From: Cedecea neteri
GTDB taxonomy: Bacteria; Pseudomonadota; Gammaproteobacteria; Enterobacterales; Enterobacteriaceae
Reading direction: 5' to 3'
DNA: 64,000 nt
NCBI RefSeq assembly: GCF_000758305.1
Contig: NZ_CP009458.1
Location: 3,720,001 to 3,784,000, forward strand
Positions within the stretch are counted from its first letter, which is position 1, and each line of letters starts with the position of its first letter. Positions 8,039-16,253 of the stretch are shown here, in pieces. Below the pieces are notes generated by a model. That model searched no databases and was not told the DNA's origin. It saw only the letters and a list, made by a program, of their open reading frames with translations. The translations under genes and the position numbers were made by a program.

Positions 8039-9637
8039 TTAATCCAGCTTCGCTTTAGAGAAATCACTTCCGGCGAGGCTAACGGTATACCCGCTCACGT
8101 TGCTGCGGGTTGCGTAGAAGGTTTTACCGTTCGCCAGCGCAATCCACGGCGCCTGCTGATAGTAAATTTCCTGCGCCTGAACGTAGAGCTTCGCGCGGGC
8201 AGCCGGGTCACTGGTCAGCTTCGCTTTCTGTACCAGTGCATCGTAGTTTTTGTCACACCAGCGAGCGACGTTCGAGCCGCTGGCAACGCTGCCGCAGCCC
8301 AGCAGGGTATCGGCAAAGTTATCCGGGTCGCCGTTGTCGGACATCCAGCCAAACAGCGCCGAGGAGTGTTCCCCTTTCCGCATCCCGGACAGGTATTCGC
8401 CCCATTCGAAGGTAACGATTTTGGCGTTCACGCCCACTTTCGCCCAGTCGCTTTGGATCATCTCCGCAATGCGCCGCGAGTTCGGGTTGTAAGGTCGCTG
8501 CACCGGCATGGACCACAGATCGGTATCAAAGCCCTTCTCCAACCCGGCCTGCTTCAGCAAGGCTTTGGCTTTTTCGGGATCGTAGCCGTAGTCTTTCAGA
8601 TCCTTGTCGTAGCCCAGCATAGTCGGCGGGATCGGCGATTTGGCTACCGAGCCGGAGCCCATAAAGATGGCGTTGACGATGGCTTTTTTGTCCACCGCAT
8701 AGTTCAGCGCCTGGCGCACCAGCGCGTTATCGAACGGCTTCTTGCTGGTGTTGAACGCCAGGTAGCCGACGTTCAGGCCATCGATGCTGTGCAGCGCCAG
8801 GTCTTTGTCCGCCTTGATGGCGTCAAACTGCACCGGGGCTGGCGCAGGAATAATCTGGCATTCATTTTTTTGCAGCTTCGCCAGCCGGGTTTGCACATTC
8901 GGGGTGATGGAGAAAATCAGGTGTTTGGTCGGGACTTCGCCTTTCCAGTAATTCGGGTTGGCGACGTAGCGAATCACCGAATCCACTTTGTAGTCCTGCA
9001 GCGCGTAAGGCCCGGTGCCGATCGGGTTGTTGTCCACGCGCTCCGGCGTCCCGGCTTTCAGCATCGCATCCGCGTACTCCGCAGACAAAATAGAGGCAAA
9101 GTCCATGCCCCAGTCGGCGAGAAACGCCGCGTTAGGCTGGCTCAGGGTGAACTGGACGTGATAGTCATCCAGCTTTTTAACGTCCACGATGAGCTTGTCG
9201 AGGCCGACGTCGTTGAAGTATTCGTAGTTCGCCTGCGACACCTTGTGGTACGGGTTGTTGGCGTCTTTCTGGCGCATGACCGAGAACACAACATCGTCTG
9301 CATTGAAGTCACGCGTGGGTTTAAAGAACTTGTTGCTGTTGAACTTCACGCCCTTTCGCAGGGTAAACGTATAGGTTTTGCCATCGGGACTGATTTTCCA
9401 TTCCGTCGCCAGCGACGGTACCGGCGTGTTGTCGGTCAGGCTGAAATCAATCAGGCGGTTGTACAGCGTTTGCGAGCTGGCGACAAAGCTTGGGCCGGAG
9501 CTGGCAATTTGCGGGTTAAAGGATTCAGGAGAGGCTTCGGAGCAGTAAACCAGCGTGCTGTTGGCTGCCGCCATCGCGCTTCCTGCCGGGAGGAGCGCGC
9601 TCAGCAGCAGACCGAGCAGTGTTTTCCCTTTAGACAT
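8039..9637 (-). CDS. DppA-like periplasmic peptide-binding protein
   Basis: A 532-residue class C substrate-binding protein (SBP family 5) with an N-terminal signal peptide ending near AMAAANS. Long stretches parallel E. coli DppA (LVYCSEASPESFNPQ, NADDVVFS, FLADWGMDFASILSAEYADAM, MPVQRPYNPN), so dipeptides or haem-like ligands are plausible. Unlike dppABCDF there are no permease or ATPase genes beside it. It may serve a transporter encoded elsewhere. It is a paralogue, not the dpp operon locus. Confidence 0.85.
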   Translation of the reverse strand: MSKGKTLLGLLLSALLPAGSAMAAANSTLVYCSEASPESFNPQIASSGPSFVASSQTLYNRLIDFSLTDNTPVPSLATEWKISPDGKTYTFTLRKGVKFNSNKFFKPTRDFNADDVVFSVMRQKDANNPYHKVSQANYEYFNDVGLDKLIVDVKKLDDYHVQFTLSQPNAAFLADWGMDFASILSAEYADAMLKAGTPERVDNNPIGTGPYALQDYKVDSVIRYVANPNYWKGEVPTKHLIFSITPNVQTRLAKLQKNECQIIPAPAPVQFDAIKADKDLALHSIDGLNVGYLAFNTSKKPFDNALVRQALNYAVDKKAIVNAIFMGSGSVAKSPIPPTMLGYDKDLKDYGYDPEKAKALLKQAGLEKGFDTDLWSMPVQRPYNPNSRRIAEMIQSDWAKVGVNAKIVTFEWGEYLSGMRKGEHSSALFGWMSDNGDPDNFADTLLGCGSVASGSNVARWCDKNYDALVQKAKLTSDPAARAKLYVQAQEIYYQQAPWIALANGKTFYATRSNVSGYTVSLAGSDFSKAKLD

Positions 9638-9960
9638 AGTGTTTGCCTTTTATTTGCTTGCCAAATGGTTGAGCTACTTATTATTTCTCACAGTAATAAC
9701 AGCACAGCCCTTAGCGACAAGCAAATGGTAAAGCTTCCCTTTCTATACAATAGTGGCGGTTAAGGCGGACATCGAACCAATATCGAAATCACATGCTGAA
9801 AAATCATCCAGACCTCTGGCCGTATGTTTTTTCATATTGATTAAGAATTAATTAAGAAGCCAAAAATGGTTAAGGCAAAATAACTTGAATACACTCCCCC
9901 TCATCTTATAATCCGTATGAACATTTATTCAAACCTCAGATCAAAAAAAAGGATTAATTT
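9638..9960. other. 323-bp intergenic region between divergent genes
   Basis: Holds the promoters of the DppA-like gene (left) and the protease pseudogene (right). An imperfect direct repeat, CCAAATGGTTGAGCT at 9661 and GCAAATGGTAAAGCT at 9721, is spaced exactly 60 bp and could be a regulator site for the DppA-like gene. From about 9830 the sequence becomes AT-rich, marking the edge of the foreign-looking gene. No sigma-54 site or RNA gene was seen. Confidence 0.4.
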
Positions 9961-10748
9961 ATGGGGGCTCTTGCTGTTTCTTTTTCAAAACCGATTGTTA
10001 ATATCCGCAAAGATTATAAAGAATACATAAACAAACATTATAATGGGGGTGGAATGTGTTTTGGTGCGGCCTTGTATTGGGCAACTCAGACGCTCAGTGA
10101 AACTCTTTCACCTACCCCTACTGCCAAGACGATGCTTATCCAGAATAGAGATGCTTTTTTTAAACTGAGCATCAACTTACACAATTTATACAAAGAATAT
10201 ATGGCTAGTCATACTAATGGCTATCCAGTAATACTCGAAAGAATAAAACAACAAGAACAGTTTCTTTTAGGAAAAACCAGCCCTAACCTAATATATTCAT
10301 TCAGCAATGGCGAGCAACTCATAACCGATATACGCCTTATGTGTGGAGGTTCCGGTCTTAGCAAAAATAAAGCGATCATCTTAAAAACAAGATTAACCCA
10401 TGATAATAGCGAAGGCGGTTATTTCCATTCCACTGCACTAGTCAACCTCAATGGGGCTATTTTTTCTTCGATGCCAATAGAGGTGTGTACCATTTTGGCG
10501 AAAAGTTCTCCAGCTCACCAGAAAGAATAATTAAACTTATAGTGAAAAATCTGAGGCTGCCGGCCAACTCGCAATACAAATATTGTGATGGCAGTTATCA
10601 CATCAATATTCAAGCCCCAAAAAACCTAACAACATCGGTATTTCTTGGCGCCGGAGCCTCCTCCCCTCAACAATGCCAAATGCCCAGCGGAGAAATTCCG
10701 GAAGCGCTTCTCATAAGTGAATTAATAACCGGCTGGTCAAAATGCTAA
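9961..10748 (+). pseudogene. YopT/AvrPphB-type (C58) cysteine protease, split by a single-base frameshift
   Basis: Two overlapping frames join into one protein of about 262 residues if one T is added to the six-T run at about 10464-10470. The N-terminal frame (9961-10530) has GGGMCFGAALYW, the catalytic Cys motif, and FHSTALVNLNG with the catalytic His. The second frame supplies FFDANRGVYHFG, which contains the expected Asp-x-Asn-x-Gly 15 residues after the His. The Cys-His-Asp triad is therefore complete only across the shift. Ribosome site AAAGGA precedes the ATG. The gene is far richer in AT than its neighbours, indicating transfer. Family members are secreted effectors; no secretion genes are nearby. 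It could be a pseudogene, a slippage-controlled gene or a sequencing error. Confidence 0.65.
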
Positions 10749-10798
10749 GACTTATTTTCAGTCTGAGCTTTAACATTTAGCTATCGACTCCCATACTC

Positions 10799-10823
10799 CA
10801 AAAGGCCTGTGGGTACAGGCCTT
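10799..10823 (-). terminator. Terminator of the MFS transporter gene
   Basis: Stem AAGGCCTGT / ACAGGCCTT with a GGGT loop, followed on the minus strand by TTTT. It lies 20 bp after the MFS stop and also faces the end of the protease pseudogene. Confidence 0.75.
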
Positions 10824-10842
10824 CAACTCGGAGTGCGAACAT

Positions 10843-12045
10843 CTACTCAGCCGCCACCTTCGCGCCCTGCCCGGCGAAATCACGCCACAGACAGGTCAGT
10901 ACCGCGATGATCATCAGCCCCAGAGAGACCAGCGAGACAGTGGTAAACCCATGATCGGTATAAAGCGGCCCGTAGCTGCTGCTGCCGGCAAACACCGCGA
11001 GATAAGTCACGGCGCTGTTTAATCCCATCAGCGTGCCGCGCTTAGCCGGGTCGATGGCCGTCAGGCGCTGAATCAGTAAGTTCACGCCCAGGTGGTTCAC
11101 CAGACCCAGCACAAACAGCAGGCAGATAACACCCAGCAGCGAACTGCCGAGCATCGCCAGGCCCAGGTAAACAATGGCGGCTACCAAAAGTACAAGCGGC
11201 ATCAGGCGTTTGGGGCCAAACCGATCCACCATCCCGCTGAGCAAGGCGGCACAGCCGAACCCTGCCCCATAGGCAATCGCCACTCCGCCGTTGGCCGTCA
11301 CCGGCAGGCCGAGATCCTGATGCAGGTGATCGCCGAGGTAGGCATAAATCCCGTAAAACGCAGTCATAAACGCGCCACACACCACCAGCAACGATTTGAT
11401 ACCCGGCAGCCCCAGGGCAGACAGCGGTGAAGGCGCCATGCCCCCCGCCGGGCGATCCTGCATGTTCAATCTGACAAGCGCGATCAGCGCCAGGGCCGCC
11501 AGACAGCTCACGGACACATACACCGCGCGCCAGCTGAACAATTCCGTCAGCACCACGGAAAACGACACGCCGGCGATCATGCTCAGCGTCCAGCCGGTCA
11601 GCACCTTGCCGATGGTCCGGCTTTCACGCCCCGGCTCCGCGATAGCGGCGGCGCTGGCGTAAATCGCGGGCAGCGCGATACCGGAAGCCATCCCGGCAAT
11701 CAACTGGGCGGCAATAAATACCGCCACGGAAGGCGAAGCCGCGCAAAGCAGCAGTGCCGCGCCCAGCAGCATCATGGTGAATTTGAGCATCCGCGCCGAC
11801 CCGACTAAATCGATTAAACGAGCCAGGAAAAGTGCGCTCGCCGCAGTCCCCAGGCCAAAAGCCGCCGCGGCCATCATCACCGTGGGCACACCCGCCCCGA
11901 TAGACGATGCCACTGCCGGGGCAATCGGCCCCAGCACCATTGAGTTAGCACCGATAACGCCGACGCAGCCGGTCAGCACATACACGGCTTTGGCGGGAGA
12001 CAGAGACGGCTCTGGATGCAGTTCCAGACACTGGCTGTTTTTCAT
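10843..12045 (-). CDS. MFS transporter (drug/metabolite efflux type)
   Basis: A 400-residue polytopic inner-membrane protein with about 12 hydrophobic segments and the MFS loop-2/3 pattern ARLIDLVGSARML. The start at 12045 follows AGGAAG with good spacing; an ATG five codons upstream lacks a site. It is divergently transcribed from an Lrp-type regulator across a 90-bp gap holding a palindrome. That arrangement suggests the regulator controls this exporter, possibly of amino acids or related compounds. The substrate is unknown. Confidence 0.85.
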   Translation of the reverse strand: MKNSQCLELHPEPSLSPAKAVYVLTGCVGVIGANSMVLGPIAPAVASSIGAGVPTVMMAAAAFGLGTAASALFLARLIDLVGSARMLKFTMMLLGAALLLCAASPSVAVFIAAQLIAGMASGIALPAIYASAAAIAEPGRESRTIGKVLTGWTLSMIAGVSFSVVLTELFSWRAVYVSVSCLAALALIALVRLNMQDRPAGGMAPSPLSALGLPGIKSLLVVCGAFMTAFYGIYAYLGDHLHQDLGLPVTANGGVAIAYGAGFGCAALLSGMVDRFGPKRLMPLVLLVAAIVYLGLAMLGSSLLGVICLLFVLGLVNHLGVNLLIQRLTAIDPAKRGTLMGLNSAVTYLAVFAGSSSYGPLYTDHGFTTVSLVSLGLMIIAVLTCLWRDFAGQGAKVAAE

Positions 12046-12078
12046 TTTTCTTCCTGGCAATGATTAAACTTGACTTAC

Positions 12079-12106
12079 ATTCGATAAAAACCAATTTTAT
12101 CCGAAT
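12079..12106. promoter_or_regulatory. Candidate operator for the Lrp-type regulator
   Basis: An imperfect palindrome, ATTCG-A-TAAAA / TTTTAT-C-CGAAT, lies midway between the divergent MFS and regulator genes. Size and AT-rich centre fit an Lrp/AsnC operator. The assignment is by position and symmetry only. Confidence 0.5.
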
Positions 12107-12135
12107 GAAATTCAGCGTCATTAGCCAGGGGCAAT

Positions 12136-12654
12136 ATGAAAAAAGAAACAGACAGTATTAAGCAGAACGGTGCGGCAGAGCGAACTCTTGATGCCGCCGA
12201 CCGAAGAATATTAGGCGCGCTGGTGGAGGACGCGACCATCAGCTACGCCGAACTTGGGGAAAAGGTCGCGCTTTCCGCCCCGGCGGTACACGAAAGAGTC
12301 AAACGCCTGAAGCGTTCCGGGGTGATCCAGCAGACGGCGGCACTGCTCGACCCGAAGGCCATCAGCAAATCCCTGCTGGCGTTTGTCCACATTGATACCA
12401 AAGGCTGGGGGAAGACGCCGGATCTGCTGCGAATTTCCGCCTACCCGGAAGTGGAAGAGATCCATTCCGTGGCCGGGGACACGTCCATGCTGCTGAAGGT
12501 CCGCACCGAGGACTCAAGGGCGCTTGAGGCTCTGCTGGCGCATCTGTATGAGATCAACGGCGTGGTAGCGACCAGGACGTATATCGTGTTGTCTACCTAT
12601 CTCGAACGCCCTGTCCAGCCCGGCATTACCCGCGACTGGCCGGAACAGGACTAG
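12136..12654 (+). CDS. Lrp/AsnC-family transcriptional regulator
   Basis: A 172-residue regulator. An N-terminal extension of about 20 residues precedes the helix-turn-helix (LDAADRRILGALVEDATISYAEL, then SAPAVHERVKRLKRSGVI). A RAM effector domain follows (SLLAFVHIDTKG, HSVAGDTSMLLKVRTED). Family members bind amino acids and form octamers. It is divergent from the MFS exporter and ends 2 bp from the convergent DUF2955 gene. Ribosome site AGGGG precedes the ATG. Confidence 0.9.
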   Translation: MKKETDSIKQNGAAERTLDAADRRILGALVEDATISYAELGEKVALSAPAVHERVKRLKRSGVIQQTAALLDPKAISKSLLAFVHIDTKGWGKTPDLLRISAYPEVEEIHSVAGDTSMLLKVRTEDSRALEALLAHLYEINGVVATRTYIVLSTYLERPVQPGITRDWPEQD

Positions 12655-12656
12655 CG

Positions 12657-13718
12657 TCATTTAACGATATAGCGCGTTGAGGCAAAGTTATTCAGTATCT
12701 TATGGATAATAAAGGTCACGGCCAGGGTGCCGACAATCGCCACCGACACCGATGAAATACGGTACAGCGCGCTAAAAACGATATCCTGGTTAGGATGCAT
12801 GTATTGCCCGAACATCAGCGCCAGCGTGGTCAGAATAGAAAAGCCCACGCCCGGCCCGACCTTCTCGAACACGTGAATTCGCGCAGCCAGCAGCAGGCCG
12901 AGGCTAATCAGCGGCATCAGCAGGATCAGATGGCGGCTAAAATCGTAGATCACCAGCTGCACCAGAATCGCGTACAGGCACCCGGCAATCACCCCAACAA
13001 TGCGCCACCAGGACGAAAGGATCGCCCCGCGAAAATGCATGGGGAACAGGGCAAAAATACCTGCCATTAGCGCGGCCAGGGAGTCATTCAGCGTATAGAC
13101 CTGGAACACGGTGAATAAAATGGTCGCCGTTAACGAGGCAAGCAGCGTTTCATGCATTACCCGTGGCCCGTCCTTTTGAATCGCAGGCGGCGGCTTGCGC
13201 GGCTCGACGTCCGGCAGCAAATAACAGCTAAGTGCCGACAGCCCCACGGCTAACAGACTGCCAATGATGTTAGAAAACATCAGGTCGCTCATGTCGGTGG
13301 TCGGGTAGCTCAGGAAGTTCGCCATTACGCTTAAACAGACCACGCCCATGGAGCCAAACAGGAAGAGCGGCCCCCGGCTCATCAGGTAGAAGCGCGTCAT
13401 GTACATCAGGAACACAATCAGCGTCATCGGCAGCGGGTAATTCGCCAGCACCGCAAACAGCAGCGTCATTTCCACGCAATTCAGCAGCGCATTGGCGATC
13501 ATCTGCCGGGCAATATGTCCGTTAAAAACAGGCACCAGCCCGGTGAGCATGATGGGGTAAACCACATAGAACACCCCGTACTGCGTGTTAACCCAGCTGT
13601 AGACGAACATCCCCACGCAGCCCGCCATGACTATGCGCAGCATATGGCGGAAATCATTGCCGCTGAACGGCGTCGGCGCATTGCGCTTCAGCGGGCCAAG
13701 AATAAATTTAATAAACAT
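12657..13718 (-). CDS. DUF2955/FUSC-like inner-membrane protein of an efflux pair
   Basis: A 353-residue protein with two blocks of membrane segments (about 25-175 and 190-345) separated by the basic loop EPRKPPPAIQKDG, the layout of AaeB/FUSC-type exporters. It overlaps the upstream membrane-fusion gene by 11 bp, so the two are translationally coupled. In E. coli an equivalent set is slyA with ydhJ/ydhK. Predicted to export aromatic or otherwise toxic acids; substrate unknown. Confidence 0.8.
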   Translation of the reverse strand: MFIKFILGPLKRNAPTPFSGNDFRHMLRIVMAGCVGMFVYSWVNTQYGVFYVVYPIMLTGLVPVFNGHIARQMIANALLNCVEMTLLFAVLANYPLPMTLIVFLMYMTRFYLMSRGPLFLFGSMGVVCLSVMANFLSYPTTDMSDLMFSNIIGSLLAVGLSALSCYLLPDVEPRKPPPAIQKDGPRVMHETLLASLTATILFTVFQVYTLNDSLAALMAGIFALFPMHFRGAILSSWWRIVGVIAGCLYAILVQLVIYDFSRHLILLMPLISLGLLLAARIHVFEKVGPGVGFSILTTLALMFGQYMHPNQDIVFSALYRISSVSVAIVGTLAVTFIIHKILNNFASTRYIVK

Positions 13719-14769
13719 AATGCAGGTAGCTCACCAGCCTGATTTGCATCCCGCCGATAAACGAAGCGAAAGCGGAAGGCGAATTGTAGAGCTGCACCGT
13801 GGCTCGCGCCCCAGCCGGCAGATCTGGCGTTTTCCCGTCTTCAAGCAGCAAATGAATGCGCATACGCTGCGCGTCCCTCACCCAGCGGTTTGAAGTTTCC
13901 GGCGCGGAGAGCTGCCCGTTGATAGCCTGCTGCCCCGGCAAAACGCCCGCGTCTTTGCTGGTGACCCGGGCTTTGAAAACCTGCCCCGGCAGGCCATCAA
14001 AAACGATGTCCGCCGTGGTTTCTGGTCGGGTTTTACTCAGGCTTTTTTCCCGGAAGTCGGCCACGATATCGAGTTTGTTGTTAACTAACGCCAGCGCGGG
14101 GGAACCTGCCCCGGCATACCAGCCCTCTTTTAGCTGTAAATTGCTGATGATTCCGTCGCTGCTGGCCACCACGCGGGTGTAATCCAGATTTAGCCGGGCG
14201 TCGTTCAGCAGGTTGCGGTATTTTTGCAGCGTAACGTTTTGGTCCCCATGTTCACCCCGCGAAATCACCAGCTGTGCCAGCGCCGCCTGGAGGTTGTTGA
14301 CGTTTTGCACCGAGCTTTGCCAGCGCGTAAAGGCCGCGTCCAGATCCTGTTTGGAAATCAGGTTGCCACTGCTAAGCCCGTTAAAGCGATGATAGCTGCG
14401 CCCGGCGTTGTCGGCATCCAGCTGAGCAGCTTTGATTTTTGCCCGTGCGGCGCTGATTTGGGCGTCAATTTGCTGGTTGTCGAGTATCGCCTGCTGATAG
14501 GCAATTTCCGCGCGCTCGAGCTGATTCTGGTAAGGCTTATTGTCGATGTCGAATAGCACATCCCCTTTTTTCACCACGCTGTTGTTGCTGACGTAGATAT
14601 GCGTCACATAGCCCGATACGCGGGATGACACCGGAGTCACCACGCGCATCACGGTGGAGTCCGGGGTTTGCGGCACCCAGATGTCGGCGGCCAGAAAATA
14701 GCAAAACATCGCGGCAAACAGCGCCAGCGTGACTTTTACCCAGCGGGTAAATCGTTGTTCAGGGGTCAT
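13708..14769 (-). CDS. HlyD/EmrA-type membrane-fusion protein
   Basis: A 353-residue periplasmic adaptor. One N-terminal membrane anchor (VTLALFAAMFCYFLAADIWV, about 12-31), a biotinyl-lipoyl-like barrel (VTPVSSRVSGYVTHIYV, then VVKKGDVLFDID), a helical hairpin (about 85-190), and the second half-barrel (TRVVASSDGIISNLQLKEG). It partners the overlapping DUF2955 protein and lies 48 bp downstream of a MarR gene on the same strand. Confidence 0.9.
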   Translation of the reverse strand: MTPEQRFTRWVKVTLALFAAMFCYFLAADIWVPQTPDSTVMRVVTPVSSRVSGYVTHIYVSNNSVVKKGDVLFDIDNKPYQNQLERAEIAYQQAILDNQQIDAQISAARAKIKAAQLDADNAGRSYHRFNGLSSGNLISKQDLDAAFTRWQSSVQNVNNLQAALAQLVISRGEHGDQNVTLQKYRNLLNDARLNLDYTRVVASSDGIISNLQLKEGWYAGAGSPALALVNNKLDIVADFREKSLSKTRPETTADIVFDGLPGQVFKARVTSKDAGVLPGQQAINGQLSAPETSNRWVRDAQRMRIHLLLEDGKTPDLPAGARATVQLYNSPSAFASFIGGMQIRLVSYLHYVY

Positions 14770-14817
14770 AACTACTCGCTAAATGAGAAATACGCCGGGA
14801 AGCCCGACGTGAAAGAA

Positions 14818-15276
14818 CTATCGAATTTTGATCATGTTGGCGGCCAGCAGGTTTACCGTCTGGCTGAACTGTTCTATTTGCTGCGCCGGAATGCCCTGCG
14901 CGACCTGCGCCTGGCAGCGCTCCACCGTTTCACTTACCGCTTTAATCGCTTTTTGGCCCGCGGGCGTCAGCGAGATAAATTTCACCCGCCTGTCTTTTTC
15001 GTCCGGCGTGCGGGTGACGTAGCCCTCTTTTTCCAGCTGCGCCAGCGTGCGCGTCAGAGGCGGCAGGTCGATACCCTGCGCCCGGGCCAGATCCGTGACG
15101 GTGATTTTCTCCCCCGCCACGCTGAGCTGCATCAGCGTCGTCCAGCTGCTTTGGGTCAGACCGGTAAACGCCACGGCATCATCCACAATGCCGCGCCAAA
15201 GGCGCACCAGCATCGCCAGGCGCATCCCAAGCGGACGGTCGGGAAAATCGATAATGTCGTATTTATCGTCATGCAT
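14818..15276 (-). CDS. MarR/SlyA-type regulator of the efflux operon
   Basis: A 152-residue winged-helix regulator: helix-turn-helix ITVTDLARAQGIDLPPLTR (about 60-78) and wing with the DEKDRRVKF motif (about 94-102), hallmark of MarR proteins. It is the first gene of a likely operon with the fusion and DUF2955 proteins. A 16-bp perfect palindrome 27 bp upstream is the likely autoregulatory operator. Confidence 0.9.
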   Translation of the reverse strand: MHDDKYDIIDFPDRPLGMRLAMLVRLWRGIVDDAVAFTGLTQSSWTTLMQLSVAGEKITVTDLARAQGIDLPPLTRTLAQLEKEGYVTRTPDEKDRRVKFISLTPAGQKAIKAVSETVERCQAQVAQGIPAQQIEQFSQTVNLLAANMIKIR

Positions 15277-15302
15277 CGGGTAATCCCCATGTATATAGTC
15301 AC

Positions 15303-15318
15303 CATGATAATTATCATG
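15303..15318. promoter_or_regulatory. MarR operator palindrome
   Basis: CATGATAATTATCATG is a perfect 16-bp palindrome, 27 bp before the marR-like start, where a repressor would cover the promoter. A partial extra copy (ATGATAAG) overlaps its right end. Confidence 0.65.
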
Positions 15319-15382
15319 ATAAGTATTTATTTGGTGAATACAACTGACAATAACCAGGGGTAATTACTGAGGGAATGGCAAA

Positions 15383-15409
15383 ACAAAAGCGCCCGCAGGC
15401 GCTTTAGAA
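15383..15409 (-). terminator. Terminator of the flavodoxin-like gene
   Basis: Stem AAAGCGCC / GGCGCTTT with a CGCA loop and a T-rich tail on the minus strand, 18 bp past the stop codon. Confidence 0.75.
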
Positions 15410-15422
15410 AAGAAAGGTGTCG

Positions 15423-15974
15423 TTAGCTCAGGCGGGCAGCAATATCGGCCACGCGTGCGCCATACTTCACGGCAGTGTCCAGGTCACCCTGGGCAATTTG
15501 TTCAGCGCCTGCATCAGCCGGAGACTGCACCAGCAGCCCAACTGAGCCGCCCAGGTTGTTCGCGTCTTCGCGGGTCGCCGCCAGCGTGTTCGCCGGCAAC
15601 TGGCCCAGGCTCACCCAAATACCGCCGTGCTGAGAAGCCAGAGTTTGCATCCACTGCAGGCTCACCTGCTTGTCGCCGTTCAGGCTGGCGCTGTTGGTGA
15701 AACCGCCAAACACTTTGTCCTGCCAGCCACGGGTGAACCAGACTTTGGACGACGCATCGGCAAACTTCTTAAACTGCCACGGCACGTTGCCCATGTAGGT
15801 CGGCGCCCCAAAGATGATCCCTTTGGCGTCGTTCAGTTTTTGCCAGTCCGCTTCCTGAATATCACCGTTGCTGTCTACGGCAATCAGTTCGGCGTTTGCC
15901 CCCTGGGCAACATGCTCTGCCACACGCTTAGTGTGACCGTATCCGGAAAAGTAAATAACAGCGATTTTAGCCAT
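15423..15974 (-). CDS. Flavodoxin-like NAD(P)H-dependent oxidoreductase (WrbA/FMN-reductase family)
   Basis: A 183-residue flavodoxin-fold protein with the FMN phosphate loop near the N-terminus (AVIYFSGYGHTKRVAEHVA) and FMN-ring loops FGAPTYMGNVP and GGFTNSASLNGD. Members reduce quinones or flavins by two electrons as protection against redox stress. The start at 15974 (MAKIAVIY) was chosen over one five codons upstream because the conserved strand begins there. The upstream region holds the palindrome at 16077-16091. Confidence 0.8.
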   Translation of the reverse strand: MAKIAVIYFSGYGHTKRVAEHVAQGANAELIAVDSNGDIQEADWQKLNDAKGIIFGAPTYMGNVPWQFKKFADASSKVWFTRGWQDKVFGGFTNSASLNGDKQVSLQWMQTLASQHGGIWVSLGQLPANTLAATREDANNLGGSVGLLVQSPADAGAEQIAQGDLDTAVKYGARVADIAARLS

Positions 15975-16076
15975 AATATTTCTCGACATGGTTAGAGGGA
16001 AAGCTCTGGCCTGGTGGCCGTGAAATCTGGGTTCATCGTGTCTATCTTTTTCTTTCTGGTCAAGAAGTTACCCGCC

Positions 16077-16091
16077 AGTAAGTGACTTACT
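16077..16091. promoter_or_regulatory. Palindromic operator-like site upstream of the flavodoxin-like gene
   Basis: AGTAAGTGACTTACT is a perfect 7-1-7 palindrome, nested in a longer imperfect inverted repeat (GTTACCCGCC... and ...GCAGGTAAGT, 16067-16101). It looks like a site for a HxlR- or TetR-type repressor, but no regulator gene is adjacent. It is about 100 bp upstream of the flavodoxin-like start. Confidence 0.5.
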
Positions 16092-16253
16092 CGCAGGTAA
16101 GTATCGCCCGCATCTTACCGTCCCATTTTGTCTAATAGCCAGATAATTTACCCATTTTGGCGTCTCTTCTGCCGTTTGACTTAGGGCCGCTTCGTTAAAC
16201 TGTAAAGCGTGAAGATGGCTCTCGGGTGAGCCGTTAACAGCAGGATTGATGAC

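Noticed and set aside
8366..9763. A 465-codon plus-strand ORF opposite the DppA-like gene
   Set aside because: It is antisense to a clearly conserved binding protein; the open frame follows from GC-rich codon use. The Arg/Val/His-rich product resembles no family and has no ribosome site.
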